DNA of 64,000 bases. Source: an uncultured Oscillospiraceae bacterium (lineage in GTDB: Bacteria; Bacillota; Clostridia; Oscillospirales; Oscillospiraceae). The notes under the pieces were generated by a model. The model worked only from the letters and a program-made list of their open reading frames with translations. It was not told the DNA's origin and searched no databases. The stretch's first letter is position 1; every line of letters begins with the position of its first letter. Where the stretch lies: positions 32,085 through 96,084 of the forward strand of contig CANQTO010000001.1 in NCBI GenBank assembly GCA_947626785.1, read 5' to 3'. The translations under genes were made by a program, and so were the position numbers. Below, in pieces: positions 24,557-33,503 of this stretch.

Positions 24557-25129
24557 ATGAGATTTTTCCGCAAAAGATCCACCGCGGTCGTGCTGACAGT
24601 CATCGCCGTTGTGGCCTCCACGCTGCTGTCCGTGGACGTGAAGTTTGGGGACCGGGTGCGGCAGGTGACCGACAGCTTCTATACCCAGTCCGCGGACATG
24701 GAGGAGAGCGGCGTCTACCGGAGCATCGGCTCCCACCTGAACAACCTCTGCTCCTATGCCGACGGCCTGGTCACCATCGCCGACAACTACGGCCTGGACA
24801 CCGAGGATGTGGATTGGGATTCGGACAGCCTGAAATATGCCCAGTCCTACTCGGACGAGGATATCTCCTACGTGTACTATTGCTACAGCGAGCTGTGCTC
24901 CTCGGTGGACAAGCTGGTCGACCAGCTCCGCCGGACAGAGCTCAACGAGCGGGACAGTTCCGGCGTGGAGCAGTATGTCAGCTCCATCTCCGGGGCCCGG
25001 ACCGCCGTGGAGACCGCCGCCGTGGCCTACAACGATTCTGTGCGCGCCTTTAGGCGGGAGTACGACCGCTTTCCGACGGATCTCCTGGCGGATCTGGCGG
25101 GCGTGAACATGCCGGAGTATTTCAGTTAA
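24557..25129 (+). CDS. LemA-like membrane-anchored protein
   Basis: A 190-residue protein with one N-terminal membrane anchor (AVVLTVIAVVASTLLSV) and a helical extracellular domain. The C-terminal VAYNDSVRAFRREYDRFPTDLLADL recalls the end of LemA proteins (YN...V..yN..FP..l.A.l), and LemA proteins often sit next to TPM-domain proteins, as here. The rest is too divergent for a firm call. GAGGAAA precedes the ATG. It is 25 bases after the TelA gene and 13 before the TPM gene. Confidence 0.6.
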   Translation: MRFFRKRSTAVVLTVIAVVASTLLSVDVKFGDRVRQVTDSFYTQSADMEESGVYRSIGSHLNNLCSYADGLVTIADNYGLDTEDVDWDSDSLKYAQSYSDEDISYVYYCYSELCSSVDKLVDQLRRTELNERDSSGVEQYVSSISGARTAVETAAVAYNDSVRAFRREYDRFPTDLLADLAGVNMPEYFS

Positions 25130-25142
25130 GGGGTTGGCAGCT

Positions 25143-26096
25143 ATGAAAAAGAGCAGAGCAAAAAAGCTCCTGCCGGCCCTGGCGCTGTTCCTGGCTTTGC
25201 TTGTCAGCCTGGCCCCCTCCGCCTCCGCTCTGGTGGAGCAGAGCGAGAGCTTTTACGTGGCGGACTACGCCAACGTCCTCTCGGACAGCGTGGAGCAGAC
25301 CATCGTGGACTGCAACGGCCAGCTGGAGAGCCTGTGTGACGGGGCCCAGATCGTGGTCGTGACCGTGGACTACCTGGACGGCATGTACGCCGACGACTAC
25401 GCCTATGAGCTCTTCAACGACTGGGGCGTGGGCTCGGCGGAGAAAAACAACGGCATGCTCCTGCTCCTGGGCGTCCAGGAGGGGAAGGCCTGGCTGGCCT
25501 ATGGCCTGGGGCTGGACCTGGACAGCAGCTGGGCGGACGAGATGCTTGAACGGTATTTTTGGGACGCCTTTGACCGGGGCGACTATGAGGGCGCCGTGAA
25601 CGATCTGTTTACCGGCCTTGTGGGCTGGTACGAACAGAGTTATAACGCGGATTTGACCGGCGCCTCCATAAGTGCCGGCAGGGGACCGGCCTATAATACC
25701 GCTCCGGCGGCAGAAGAAGGGCACAGCCTGGGCCTTATCAGTGTGATCATCGTGATCGTTGTGCTCCTGATCCTCTTCTCCGTCATCCGTTCCCTGTTCC
25801 GGCCCCTTAGCTGGTTCCGGCCCCGGTACCGGCGCGCGCCGCCCCCGCCTCCACCGCCCTACGGCGGGCCCTATCGCCGCAGGCAGCCGCCCCCGCCGCC
25901 CCCTTACGGCGGCGCTCCCCGGCGGCCCTCTGCGCCGCCAAGGTCCAGCCGGCCTCCGTCCAGACCCTCTACCCCTCCGAGGAGCGGCCTTGGCGGCTCC
26001 GGAAGGGGAGGGCGTCCCGGCGGTTCCTCCGGCGGCTTCCGGCCCAGCGGCCGGGGCGGCGGAGGCTTCTCCGGAGGCGGCGGCGGACGCCGCTGA
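25143..26096 (+). CDS. TPM-domain protein with signal peptide, membrane anchor and Pro/Gly-rich tail
   Basis: A 317-residue protein. Residues 1-26 are a signal peptide. The TPM (YgcG-type) domain follows: YVADYANVLSDSVEQTI at the start and LLLLGVQEGKAWLAYGLGL in the middle. A membrane segment (SVIIVIVVLLILFSVIRSL) comes next and then a cytoplasmic tail of about 100 residues rich in Pro-Pro-Pro, Gly-Gly and Arg, ending GGGFSGGGGGRR. TPM domains are linked to membrane repair or photosystem assembly in other lineages; the role in bacteria is unclear. ATG 25143 was chosen over an upstream TTG. The low-complexity tail is typical of the family but longer than usual. Confidence 0.82.
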   Translation: MKKSRAKKLLPALALFLALLVSLAPSASALVEQSESFYVADYANVLSDSVEQTIVDCNGQLESLCDGAQIVVVTVDYLDGMYADDYAYELFNDWGVGSAEKNNGMLLLLGVQEGKAWLAYGLGLDLDSSWADEMLERYFWDAFDRGDYEGAVNDLFTGLVGWYEQSYNADLTGASISAGRGPAYNTAPAAEEGHSLGLISVIIVIVVLLILFSVIRSLFRPLSWFRPRYRRAPPPPPPPYGGPYRRRQPPPPPPYGGAPRRPSAPPRSSRPPSRPSTPPRSGLGGSGRGGRPGGSSGGFRPSGRGGGGFSGGGGGRR

Positions 26097-26134
26097 GCAT
26101 GTATCCTATTATAAACACTGCGAGGTAAAGAAAG

Positions 26135-26605
26135 ATGTCTATTGAAAAAGGCCGGGCGTATTTCCGCGCCCTGGGTTTGGAAGACAGAGTGCAGGAGTTT
26201 GAGGTCTCCTCCGCCACCGTGGAGCTGGCGGCCCAGGCCCTGGGCGTGGAAGGCGCCCGGATCGCCAAGACCCTGTCCTTTAAGACGGCCGACGGCTGCA
26301 TGCTCATCCTGGCCGCCGGTGACGCCCGGATCGATAACCACAAGTTCAAGGAGAAATTCCATTTCAAGGCCAAGATGCTCTCGGCGGACGAGGTGCTGGA
26401 GCTGGTGGGCCACCCGGTGGGCGGCGTGTGCCCCTTCGGCATCAACGAGGGGATCCCCGTGTACCTGGACGTGAGCCTCCAGCGCTTCACCACCGTCTTT
26501 CCCGCCGTGGGCAGCGCCAGCAGCGCCATCGAGTTGGATCTGGAGGAGCTTTTTAAATACTCCAAGGCCCTGGAGTGGATCGACGTGTGCAAGCTGCCGG
26601 AATAA
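26135..26605 (+). CDS. ybaK: YbaK/ProX-type aminoacyl-tRNA deacylase
   Basis: A 156-residue editing domain of the YbaK/INS superfamily, which removes Cys or Ala from mischarged tRNA-Pro. TVELAAQALGVEGARIAKTL, the conserved RIAKTLSFK lysine, DARIDNHKFKEKF and GGVCPFGINEGIPVYLDVSL fit the family throughout. GAGGTAAAG lies before the ATG. It is the last gene before a strong terminator and may share the transcript with the XpaC-TPM genes, though 38 bases and its housekeeping role suggest only loose linkage. Confidence 0.92.
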   Translation: MSIEKGRAYFRALGLEDRVQEFEVSSATVELAAQALGVEGARIAKTLSFKTADGCMLILAAGDARIDNHKFKEKFHFKAKMLSADEVLELVGHPVGGVCPFGINEGIPVYLDVSLQRFTTVFPAVGSASSAIELDLEELFKYSKALEWIDVCKLPE

Positions 26606-26616
26606 AACACCCGTTT

Positions 26617-26648
26617 AAAAAGACACCCTCAACAGGGTGTCTTTTTTT
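26617..26648 (+). terminator. Terminator after ybaK
   Basis: AAAAAGACACCCT (26617-26629) pairs with AGGGTGTCTTTTTTT (26634-26648) around a CAAC loop. Confidence 0.92.
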
Positions 26649-26695
26649 AGGCCGTGAATTTTCCGTAAAGTTTCCGATGAAACAAAACTTTCCCG

Positions 26696-26724
26696 TTGCG
26701 CGGGGCGTCAAAATCGTGTAAAAT
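26696..26724 (+). promoter_or_regulatory. Promoter of the CPA2 antiporter gene
   Basis: TTGCGC at 26696-26701, 17 bases, TAAAAT at 26719-26724. Confidence 0.55.
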
Positions 26725-26761
26725 TATGTAAACACGTTTGCTGAAAAGGAGTACCCTGTCC

Positions 26762-29008
26762 ATGCCGAAGCTGATCTCTGACCTGGCCCTGATGCTGCTG
26801 ACCGCCGGGGTGGTGGCCGTGGTGTTCAAGCGGCTCAACCAGCCGCTGGTGCTGGGCTATATCCTTGCGGGCTTCCTGGTGGGCCCCTACATGCCCTATT
26901 TCTTCACGGTCGCCGACGCGGAGGCCATCGAGACCTGGAGCGAGATCGGCATCATCGTGCTGATGTTCGGCCTGGGCCTGGAGTTCAATCTGCGGAAGCT
27001 GGCCAGCGTGGGCGGGACCGCCGTGGTCACGGCCCTGACGGAAGTGCTGGGCATGCTGGTGCTGGGCTACCTGGTGGGGCAGGCCCTGGGCTGGGGCATG
27101 ATGGACAGCATTTTCCTGGGCGGCATGCTCTCCATGAGCTCCACCACCATCATTATCAAGGCCTTTGACGAGCTGGGCGTCCGCTCCGAGGGCTTTGCCC
27201 AGCTGGTGTTCGGCACCCTGGTCATCGAGGACATTGCCGGGATCTTCATGATGATCATCCTCTCCACCGTCTCCGTCAGCCAGAATATCTCCGGCGGCGC
27301 TCTGGCTCTCCAGCTGGGGCTGCTGGTGCTGTACCTGGTCTTATGGCTGGTGCTGGGGATCTATATCCTGCCCACGCTGCTGCGCAAGGCCTCCCGCTTC
27401 ATGAACGACGAGACCCTGCTCCTGGTCTCCCTGGGCATCTGCTTCGGCATGGTGCTGTTGGCGGAGGAGCTGGGCTTCTCCTCGGCACTGGGGGCCTTCC
27501 TGGCCGGCTCTCTCCTGGCGGGGACCGTCCACGCCGAGCGGGTGGAGCACCTGACGGGCAGCATCAAGGATCTGTTCGGCTCCGTCTTCTTCCTGTCCGT
27601 GGGCATGATGATCGACCCTGTCATGATCCTCCGCTACATAGGCCCTATCCTGATCATCACGGCGGTGACCCTGGCGGGCAAGCTCTGCATCTCCTCTCTG
27701 GGGGTGCTGCTGTCCGGCCAGTCCCTGCACACTGCCGTCCGCTGCGGCAGCTCCCTGGCTCAGATCGGGGAATTCGCCTTCATCATCGCCTCCCTGGGCA
27801 TGTCCCTGGGGGTCATAGCCGGCTATATCTATCCCATCGTGGTGGCCGTCTCCGTTATCACCACCCTGACCACCCCCGCCTTCATCCGGGGCTCGGACCG
27901 GCTCTATGCCCTGACCTGCCGGGTCCTGCCGGAGAAGCTCGTACAGAAATTGGAGCGCTATTCCGCCGAGGAGCCGGCGCGGCGGGACCAGGACAGCGAC
28001 TGGGCCGTTTTCCTGCGCCGCTACGCAAAGATCACCGCACTCTACGGCATGCTCATGGCGGGCGTAGCCCTGCTGGGCCGCTTTGCGCTGCTGCCGCTGC
28101 TGGAGCAGAGCTTCTTAGACTCCCGGCTCTGCCGCCTGCTGAGCGCCGCCTTCTGCGTGGTGGGCACCGCCCTGTTCATCCGGCCCATGCTGGACCTGCA
28201 TTCCACCGAGTACACCGCCCTCTGGGTCCGGGACCGGCGCTTCCGCCTGCCGTTGATCACCCTCACCGCCTTGCGCTTCATGCTCATCGTGCTGCTGATC
28301 TTCATTCCCTTGCAGGCGCTGCTGGGGGTCAACAGCCTGTGGCTGCTGGCGCTCATTGCCGCCTCCATCGTGCTCATCTACAAGAGCGGCTGGATGTCCT
28401 CGGCCTATATCACGGCAGAGGTCCGCTTTGTCGCCAACTTCAATGAGCGCAGCCTCCACGACCGGCAGATCGAGGGGGCCCAGTGGCTGGACGAAAAGCT
28501 CTTTGTGGAGCAGCTGAACTGCCCGGAGGAGCTGGCGGGGAAGACCCTGCGGCAGCTCAACTGGGGCCTCCGCTTCTCAGTGAACATCATGAAGATCGTC
28601 CGGGGCCGGCGGCACCTGAACATGCCCTCCGGCACTCTGGAGCTGCGGCAGGGGGACCGGATATACCTCATCGGGCGGCCGGAGGACCTGCGCTCCCTGC
28701 GCCTGAGCCTGGGCAGCCGGCCGGAGAGCGAGCCTGTCACCCTGCGGAGCTTCCTGGAGAGCCAGAACGACGAGAACAACAACGTCTACGCCACGGCTAT
28801 CCCGGTTGGGAAGGACTCGGCCCTCCAGGGCAAGACCATCAAGACCAGCCGCCTGCGGGAGTCCTACGACTGCATGATCCTGGGCCTCCAGCGGGACAAG
28901 CTGCCCATCTTGCAGCCGGACGTGAACATGACGATCCAGACGGACGACCTGGTCTGGGTCCTGGGGACCCGAAAGATGGCCGAAAAGCTCCTGGCGGAGG
29001 ATCTATAA
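26762..29008 (+). CDS. CPA2 cation:proton antiporter with two C-terminal TrkA-C domains
   Basis: A 748-residue protein. The first 380 residues form the 12-13 segment Na/H exchanger fold of the KefB/GerN group (GYILAGFLVGPYMPYF, MLSMSSTTIIIKAFDELG, GAFLAGSLLAGTVHAE). A second hydrophobic region of three to four segments spans about 420-560. Two RCK C-terminal (TrkA-C) domains follow, ending MNMPSGTLELRQGDRIYLIG-type and VNMTIQTDDLVWVLGT; no NAD-binding TrkA-N domain is present. TrkA-C domains often bind c-di-AMP in Firmicutes, which would link it to potassium homeostasis. ATG 26762 was chosen; a TTG at 26738 also lies in frame. Confidence 0.86.
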   Translation: MPKLISDLALMLLTAGVVAVVFKRLNQPLVLGYILAGFLVGPYMPYFFTVADAEAIETWSEIGIIVLMFGLGLEFNLRKLASVGGTAVVTALTEVLGMLVLGYLVGQALGWGMMDSIFLGGMLSMSSTTIIIKAFDELGVRSEGFAQLVFGTLVIEDIAGIFMMIILSTVSVSQNISGGALALQLGLLVLYLVLWLVLGIYILPTLLRKASRFMNDETLLLVSLGICFGMVLLAEELGFSSALGAFLAGSLLAGTVHAERVEHLTGSIKDLFGSVFFLSVGMMIDPVMILRYIGPILIITAVTLAGKLCISSLGVLLSGQSLHTAVRCGSSLAQIGEFAFIIASLGMSLGVIAGYIYPIVVAVSVITTLTTPAFIRGSDRLYALTCRVLPEKLVQKLERYSAEEPARRDQDSDWAVFLRRYAKITALYGMLMAGVALLGRFALLPLLEQSFLDSRLCRLLSAAFCVVGTALFIRPMLDLHSTEYTALWVRDRRFRLPLITLTALRFMLIVLLIFIPLQALLGVNSLWLLALIAASIVLIYKSGWMSSAYITAEVRFVANFNERSLHDRQIEGAQWLDEKLFVEQLNCPEELAGKTLRQLNWGLRFSVNIMKIVRGRRHLNMPSGTLELRQGDRIYLIGRPEDLRSLRLSLGSRPESEPVTLRSFLESQNDENNNVYATAIPVGKDSALQGKTIKTSRLRESYDCMILGLQRDKLPILQPDVNMTIQTDDLVWVLGTRKMAEKLLAEDL

Positions 29009-29014
29009 AAAGTA

Positions 29015-29052
29015 CAGTGGAGGCCGAAATTTCCGGCCTCCACTGATTTTTT
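29015..29052. terminator. Terminator between convergent antiporter and ABC genes
   Basis: CAGTGGAGGCCG and CGGCCTCCACTG flank a short loop, followed by ATTTTTTA on the plus strand. It overlaps the stop of the minus-strand ABC gene. Confidence 0.88.
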
Positions 29053-30931
29053 ATTCGGTATAGTATTGTGCCTGGGCGTGCCAGAGGGCGGCGTACTTGC
29101 CGCCGGTGTCGGCCAGGAGGCCGTCGTGGGTCCCGTGCTGGACGATCTGCCCGCCGTCAAAGACCAGGATCTCGTCGCAGAAGCGGCAGGAGCTGAGCCG
29201 GTGGCTGATATAGACCGCCGTCCGGTCCCCGGAGATCTGGTTGAATTTGGCGTAGATCTCCGCCTCGGCCATGGGGTCCAGAGCCGCCGTGGGCTCGTCC
29301 AGGATGATGAAGGGCGCGTCCTTGTACAGCGCCCGGGCGATGGCGATCTTCTGGGCCTCGCCGCCGGAGATTTGGATGCCCTCGCCGTCGTAGTCTCGGT
29401 AGAGCTGGGTGTCCAGGCCGTCCGGAAGGGAGGCCAGCCGTTCCCCAAACCCCGCGTCGGTCAACGCTTTGCGCACCCGCTCCCGGTCGTAGTCCATGCT
29501 GCCCGCCACGTTGGCCCCCAGAGGCTGGGAAAGCAGCTGGAAGTCCTGAAAGACAACGGAGAAGATGTCCATATAGTCCCGGTAGTTGTACTTGCGGATG
29601 TCGATGCCGTTGAGGAGGATCTGCCCCTCTTGGGGGTCGTAGAGCCGGCAGAGGAGCTTGATGAAGGTGGTCTTACCGCTGCCGTTCTCGCCCACGATGG
29701 CCAGGCGGGAGCCGACCTTGAACTTCACGCTGACGTTTTTGAGTGCCCAGTTCTCAGAGCCGGGGTAGTGGAAGGACACGTCCCGGAACTCCACGTCGTA
29801 CTGCCGGTCGGCCCGCTTCTCGGTGGTCAGACTGCCCTGGTACATGGCGTTGGGGATGTCCAGGAACGCATAGGCGATGCGGATGAAAAATGCGTTGTTC
29901 CGGGCTTCCGAGAGCTTCCTCAGCAGCGTCCGCACGTTGCCGGTCAGGGCCGTGACCGCGCCGATGTACTGGGTGGCAAGGCCCACGCCGAAAGCCCCGG
30001 CCCATGCTTTCAGACACACATAGAGATACACCGCCCCGGTGGGCAGGCCGGACAGCGCCGCCGACAACCCGTTCAGTAGGCCCACCCTTCCGGCGGCCAG
30101 CTTTCCAAAGGGACCGTCGGCGGAATAGATGAGGTTGCCCGCCATATACCGCCGGGCGATGCGTTCCTGACCGTACATCCGCACGTCCAGGGCCCGGAAC
30201 GTGTCTTCACCGAAGGAGAAGCCAAAGGTCCCGAAGATGCGGTTGCCCAGCGTTGCCGATTCCGCTGTGGCCTCGTTCTGGTCCATGCGATGGACCACAC
30301 CCCACAGCCAGGAGCTGGCTGCCGTGGGCACGGCTATGGCCGCCAGCAGGCCCAGCAGGCCCGCCGGCCCGTCCAGTATCGTCAGCAACCCAGCGGAGGC
30401 GGGGACACGGGCCGCGAAAAGTCCCGCACACAGGGCCACGGCGCTGGCCACGCCGATCGTCTGCTTGAGTATGAGCTCGTAGAGATAGGGCGTCTTTTGC
30501 AGGCCAAGACCCGCCCAGTTCTCGTCCTGCCGTATCTGGGCCAGAAGATCACGGGTGCGCTGGCTGGCTACATCCTCAAAGTCCATATCCAGCAGCTTGT
30601 CTGTGTATATCCGCTTTCTGTCCTCGAAAAACCGCTGATAGTGGGCGTTCTTCCGCCGCTCCAGGGCGTGCCCTGCCAGCGCCAGCGCGCCGGTCACTGC
30701 CACGGTGAGGACTGTCCAGCGCCACAGCGCCGCCGGCCGGCGGGCCCCCGCCAGTTCCTCCAGCACCCGCGCGGAGAGATACACCCCCGCGTAGGGCGTC
30801 ACGCCGGTCACCGCCGCCGAGGCCGTGACTGCCGAGAACAGGCCCGGCGTATACCGCCGCAGCAGCCGGACCGCCCGTTTATAGATGCTCCATGTCTCCC
30901 GCCAGGAGACTTTTTCTGTTGTCTTTTCCAT
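29051..30931 (-). CDS. ABC exporter half-transporter B
   Basis: A 626-residue fusion of a six-segment membrane domain (about residues 20-330) and a nucleotide-binding domain. Walker A is GENGSGKTT, the signature ISGGEAQKIAIARAL and Walker B FIILDEPTAALDP, all canonical. ATG 30931 overlaps the TGA of the partner gene, so the two are translationally coupled and probably form a heterodimer. Its location beside a LytTR two-component system points to export of, or protection from, a peptide or small antimicrobial. No precursor peptide gene is seen nearby. Confidence 0.88.
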   Translation of the reverse strand: MEKTTEKVSWRETWSIYKRAVRLLRRYTPGLFSAVTASAAVTGVTPYAGVYLSARVLEELAGARRPAALWRWTVLTVAVTGALALAGHALERRKNAHYQRFFEDRKRIYTDKLLDMDFEDVASQRTRDLLAQIRQDENWAGLGLQKTPYLYELILKQTIGVASAVALCAGLFAARVPASAGLLTILDGPAGLLGLLAAIAVPTAASSWLWGVVHRMDQNEATAESATLGNRIFGTFGFSFGEDTFRALDVRMYGQERIARRYMAGNLIYSADGPFGKLAAGRVGLLNGLSAALSGLPTGAVYLYVCLKAWAGAFGVGLATQYIGAVTALTGNVRTLLRKLSEARNNAFFIRIAYAFLDIPNAMYQGSLTTEKRADRQYDVEFRDVSFHYPGSENWALKNVSVKFKVGSRLAIVGENGSGKTTFIKLLCRLYDPQEGQILLNGIDIRKYNYRDYMDIFSVVFQDFQLLSQPLGANVAGSMDYDRERVRKALTDAGFGERLASLPDGLDTQLYRDYDGEGIQISGGEAQKIAIARALYKDAPFIILDEPTAALDPMAEAEIYAKFNQISGDRTAVYISHRLSSCRFCDEILVFDGGQIVQHGTHDGLLADTGGKYAALWHAQAQYYTE

Positions 30932-32742
30932 CAGAAATCCCTCCCCTCCCGGTAATACCGGCTCTGTACCTCGAAAAGGTCCGCGTACCCGCCGCCTTGA
31001 GCCAGCAGGCTCTCATGGGTCCCCTCCTCGGCGATTTGACCGTCTGCCAAAAACAAGATGCGGTCGCAGAAGCGGGTGGAGGCCAGCCGGTGGGAGATGA
31101 ACACCGAGGTCTTCCCGGCGGTCATGCCGCTGTATTTCAGATAGATATCGTTTTCCGCAATGGGGTCCAGGGCCGCGGTGGGCTCATCCAGGATCAGCAT
31201 CGGCCCGTCCTTATAGAGGGCCCGGGCCAGCATGAGCCGCTGAGTTTGGCCGCCGGACAGCTCCACCCCGTCCAGATAGACCTTCCGGCCTACGTGGGTG
31301 TCCAGTCCGCGGGGCAGCTTTTGCACCGCCTCCATGAGCCCCGCCTGCTCCAGGCAGCGCGCCACCTTCTCCCGGTCTATGCTGTCCACCGCCTGGGCCA
31401 CATTCTCCGCCACCGTCACGTCCATGACGGAAAACTCCTGAAACACTGCGGAGAAGAGAGCATAGTATTCCCGGCGGTCCAGCCCCCGCACGTCCACGCC
31501 GTTAAAGAGCACCCGGCCCTCGGTAGGATCCAGGAAGCCGCACAGCAGCTTCACCAGCGTGGTCTTGCCCGCGCCGTTGAGCCCTACGACGGCCAGCTTC
31601 TCGCCGGGGCGGATAGTGAGGTCGATGCCCTTGATGGTGTCCTCTTCCGCGCCGGGGTAGCGGTAGGAGACGTGATCCAATCTCAGCTCACAGCCCCCGG
31701 ACAGGTCCGGGATGGGCGCGCCGTCCTCAAATCGGAACGGCTCCGGCCAGTCCAGATACTCCCGCACCCGGGAGATGTCCAGGCACTCCCTGTGCATGTC
31801 GGCGCACTTTTCCAGTATGCCGCTGACCCAGGCGGTGAAGCCGGTGACCGCCGTGAAGTACAGCAGGAACCGGGAGGCAGACAGCTCCCCAGCCAGGGCC
31901 ATGCGGATGAGGAAAAAGTAGGCCAGGCCGTTTCGCGCCACGGTGAGCAGCGCGTCCGCCAGGTTGCCCAGAAACAGCACCTTTCCCCGCCGGAGGATAA
32001 ACGCCCAGTAAGCCTGCATCACCCGCTCCTGCACCTGATCCAGCCAGGGGCGCAGACCGAACACGCGGATATCCTTGGCCGTCTGGACGCTGTCCGCCCG
32101 CCCACGCACGTATTCCATCCTTTTCCGATAGCCTGCCAGCTGCTCGTCGTGGGCGTAGTCCCAGCGCTGTACGCGCAGGGTAACAAAAAAGCCCAGCGCC
32201 GTGGTGGCCGTCACCACCGCCAGCAGCCGCCCGTCCAGGTCCCACAGCAGAAGCAGATAGACCGCGAAGCCCATGAGGTCGTTCGTCAGGTCCGTCAGCG
32301 TGGTCCAGATGTGCTCCGTTGCTTCGCTGTTGCCGTCAGCGGCGTCGTACGCCTTTTCCCGCAGGGTGAGGAACGCCGGGTCCAGCGTGTTGGCATAGGA
32401 GGTGGCGCCACCCTTGTCGCTCATGTCCATGACGATGCGGCAGCGCACGTCAATGCGGCTGTAGAAAGTATTGTCGTCCACATAGCTGACAGCCGCGGAC
32501 AGCGCCATCAGCGCCAGGGTGAAAAAAACCACCGCCCCCAGAAGCTTCCCCAGGGGCGCGGCGGTCTCCACCTGCCGGAGGATCGTCGGGGCGATATAGA
32601 GCTCCGCCAGGCTCTGGGCCGTACGCAGGGCCGCCAGAGCCAGACACATCAGCGGCACCCGCTTCCGGGTCTGCCAGGCCACGGACAGCATGTAGCCCAG
32701 GCACCGGAACAGACTGTATTTGGGCCTCGTTTTTTCTTTCAT
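30931..32742 (-). CDS. ABC exporter half-transporter A
   Basis: A 603-residue membrane plus ATPase fusion: six membrane segments in about the first 310 residues, Walker A GLNGAGKTT, signature LSGGQTQRLMLARAL and Walker B MLILDEPTAALDP. Both halves have an intact catalytic Glu. GAGGTGAG precedes the ATG. It is the first gene of the exporter pair and lies 94 bases after the kinase gene, with an inverted repeat and paired direct repeats in that gap. Confidence 0.88.
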   Translation of the reverse strand: MKEKTRPKYSLFRCLGYMLSVAWQTRKRVPLMCLALAALRTAQSLAELYIAPTILRQVETAAPLGKLLGAVVFFTLALMALSAAVSYVDDNTFYSRIDVRCRIVMDMSDKGGATSYANTLDPAFLTLREKAYDAADGNSEATEHIWTTLTDLTNDLMGFAVYLLLLWDLDGRLLAVVTATTALGFFVTLRVQRWDYAHDEQLAGYRKRMEYVRGRADSVQTAKDIRVFGLRPWLDQVQERVMQAYWAFILRRGKVLFLGNLADALLTVARNGLAYFFLIRMALAGELSASRFLLYFTAVTGFTAWVSGILEKCADMHRECLDISRVREYLDWPEPFRFEDGAPIPDLSGGCELRLDHVSYRYPGAEEDTIKGIDLTIRPGEKLAVVGLNGAGKTTLVKLLCGFLDPTEGRVLFNGVDVRGLDRREYYALFSAVFQEFSVMDVTVAENVAQAVDSIDREKVARCLEQAGLMEAVQKLPRGLDTHVGRKVYLDGVELSGGQTQRLMLARALYKDGPMLILDEPTAALDPIAENDIYLKYSGMTAGKTSVFISHRLASTRFCDRILFLADGQIAEEGTHESLLAQGGGYADLFEVQSRYYREGRDF

Positions 32743-32777
32743 TGGTTCTCACCTCGTGAGCATAACCTATCACAAAA

Positions 32778-32832
32778 ATTCGTCCCCGGAGGATCCTGGG
32801 GACGAATCGTACTTTTTTGGGGACGAACGGTA
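32778..32832 (-). promoter_or_regulatory. Candidate LytTR regulator sites and overlapping hairpin
   Basis: On the minus strand TACCGTTCGTCCCC (32819-32832) is followed exactly 21 bases later by TACGATTCGTCCCC (32798-32811), the spacing of LytTR-domain direct repeats. The second repeat is also the 5' arm of a hairpin with ATTCGTCCCC (plus-strand 32778-32787 and 32798-32807) followed by TTTTT. The hairpin could terminate the kinase transcript or attenuate the exporter genes. Confidence 0.6.
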
Positions 32833-32836
32833 GCTC

Positions 32837-33499
32837 TCACGCCTGCGGAAGCAGTATTTCCGTGGTAAAGGCCCCGTCCTCGCTGTTGCGGGACAGGTAG
32901 CCGCCCAGGCGCTCCACAATGGCGTCGATGCGCACCAGACCCAGGCCGTGGCCCTCGCCCTTGGTGGAGCGGAACAGCCTGCCCTCCTTCTTGAGCTTCT
33001 TCCCGGCGGTGAGATTGGTGAAGGAGATGTAGAGCTGCTGACCCTTCATGTCCATATACACCCGGATCACCCGCTGCCCCTCCGGCAGGGCCGCGCAGGC
33101 CTCGATGGCGTTATCAAAGAGGTTGCCCAGGATGCAGCACAGGTCGATCTCCGAAATTTTCAGCTTCACCGGGATGTGGGCGTCCGCCGTGACGGAGATG
33201 CCCCGGGCCCGCGCCAGAGAGATCTTGGAGTTCAAAATGGCGTCGGTCATGGGGTTTCCGGTCTTGATGACGGTGTCCACCGTGGTCAGGTCCTCGTCCA
33301 GCAGGTCCAGATAGCGCCGGACGGCCTCCCAGTCCCCCGAGGCGGCGTAGGCCTTCATGGTCTGGATGTGGTTCCGGTAGTCGTGCCGCCAGCCGCGCAT
33401 CTGCCGGTACATGTTGTCCACCTCCCGGTAGTGGGTCTCGATGAGCTCCCGCTGGTAGGCGGCGACGCGCCTGTCGATGCGCCGTTCAAATAATCCCAT
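32837..33499 (-). CDS. Soluble GHKL histidine kinase lacking a membrane sensor
   Basis: A 220-residue protein that begins directly with a coiled region and the AgrC/CitA-like dimerisation box WRHDYRNHIQTMKAY (His about residue 39), then the GHKL ATPase: ILGNLFDNAIEAC (N box) and KGEGHGLGLVRI (G box). AgrC-type kinases normally have five to seven membrane segments first; here none is present and the upstream stop of the regulator gene is four bases away, so nothing has been lost by misannotation. GAGGTGAG overlaps that stop. The signal must be cytosolic or come through a partner, for example the ABC exporter. Confidence 0.85.
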   Translation of the reverse strand: MGLFERRIDRRVAAYQRELIETHYREVDNMYRQMRGWRHDYRNHIQTMKAYAASGDWEAVRRYLDLLDEDLTTVDTVIKTGNPMTDAILNSKISLARARGISVTADAHIPVKLKISEIDLCCILGNLFDNAIEACAALPEGQRVIRVYMDMKGQQLYISFTNLTAGKKLKKEGRLFRSTKGEGHGLGLVRIDAIVERLGGYLSRNSEDGAFTTEILLPQA

Positions 33500-33503
33500 A
33501 GCC

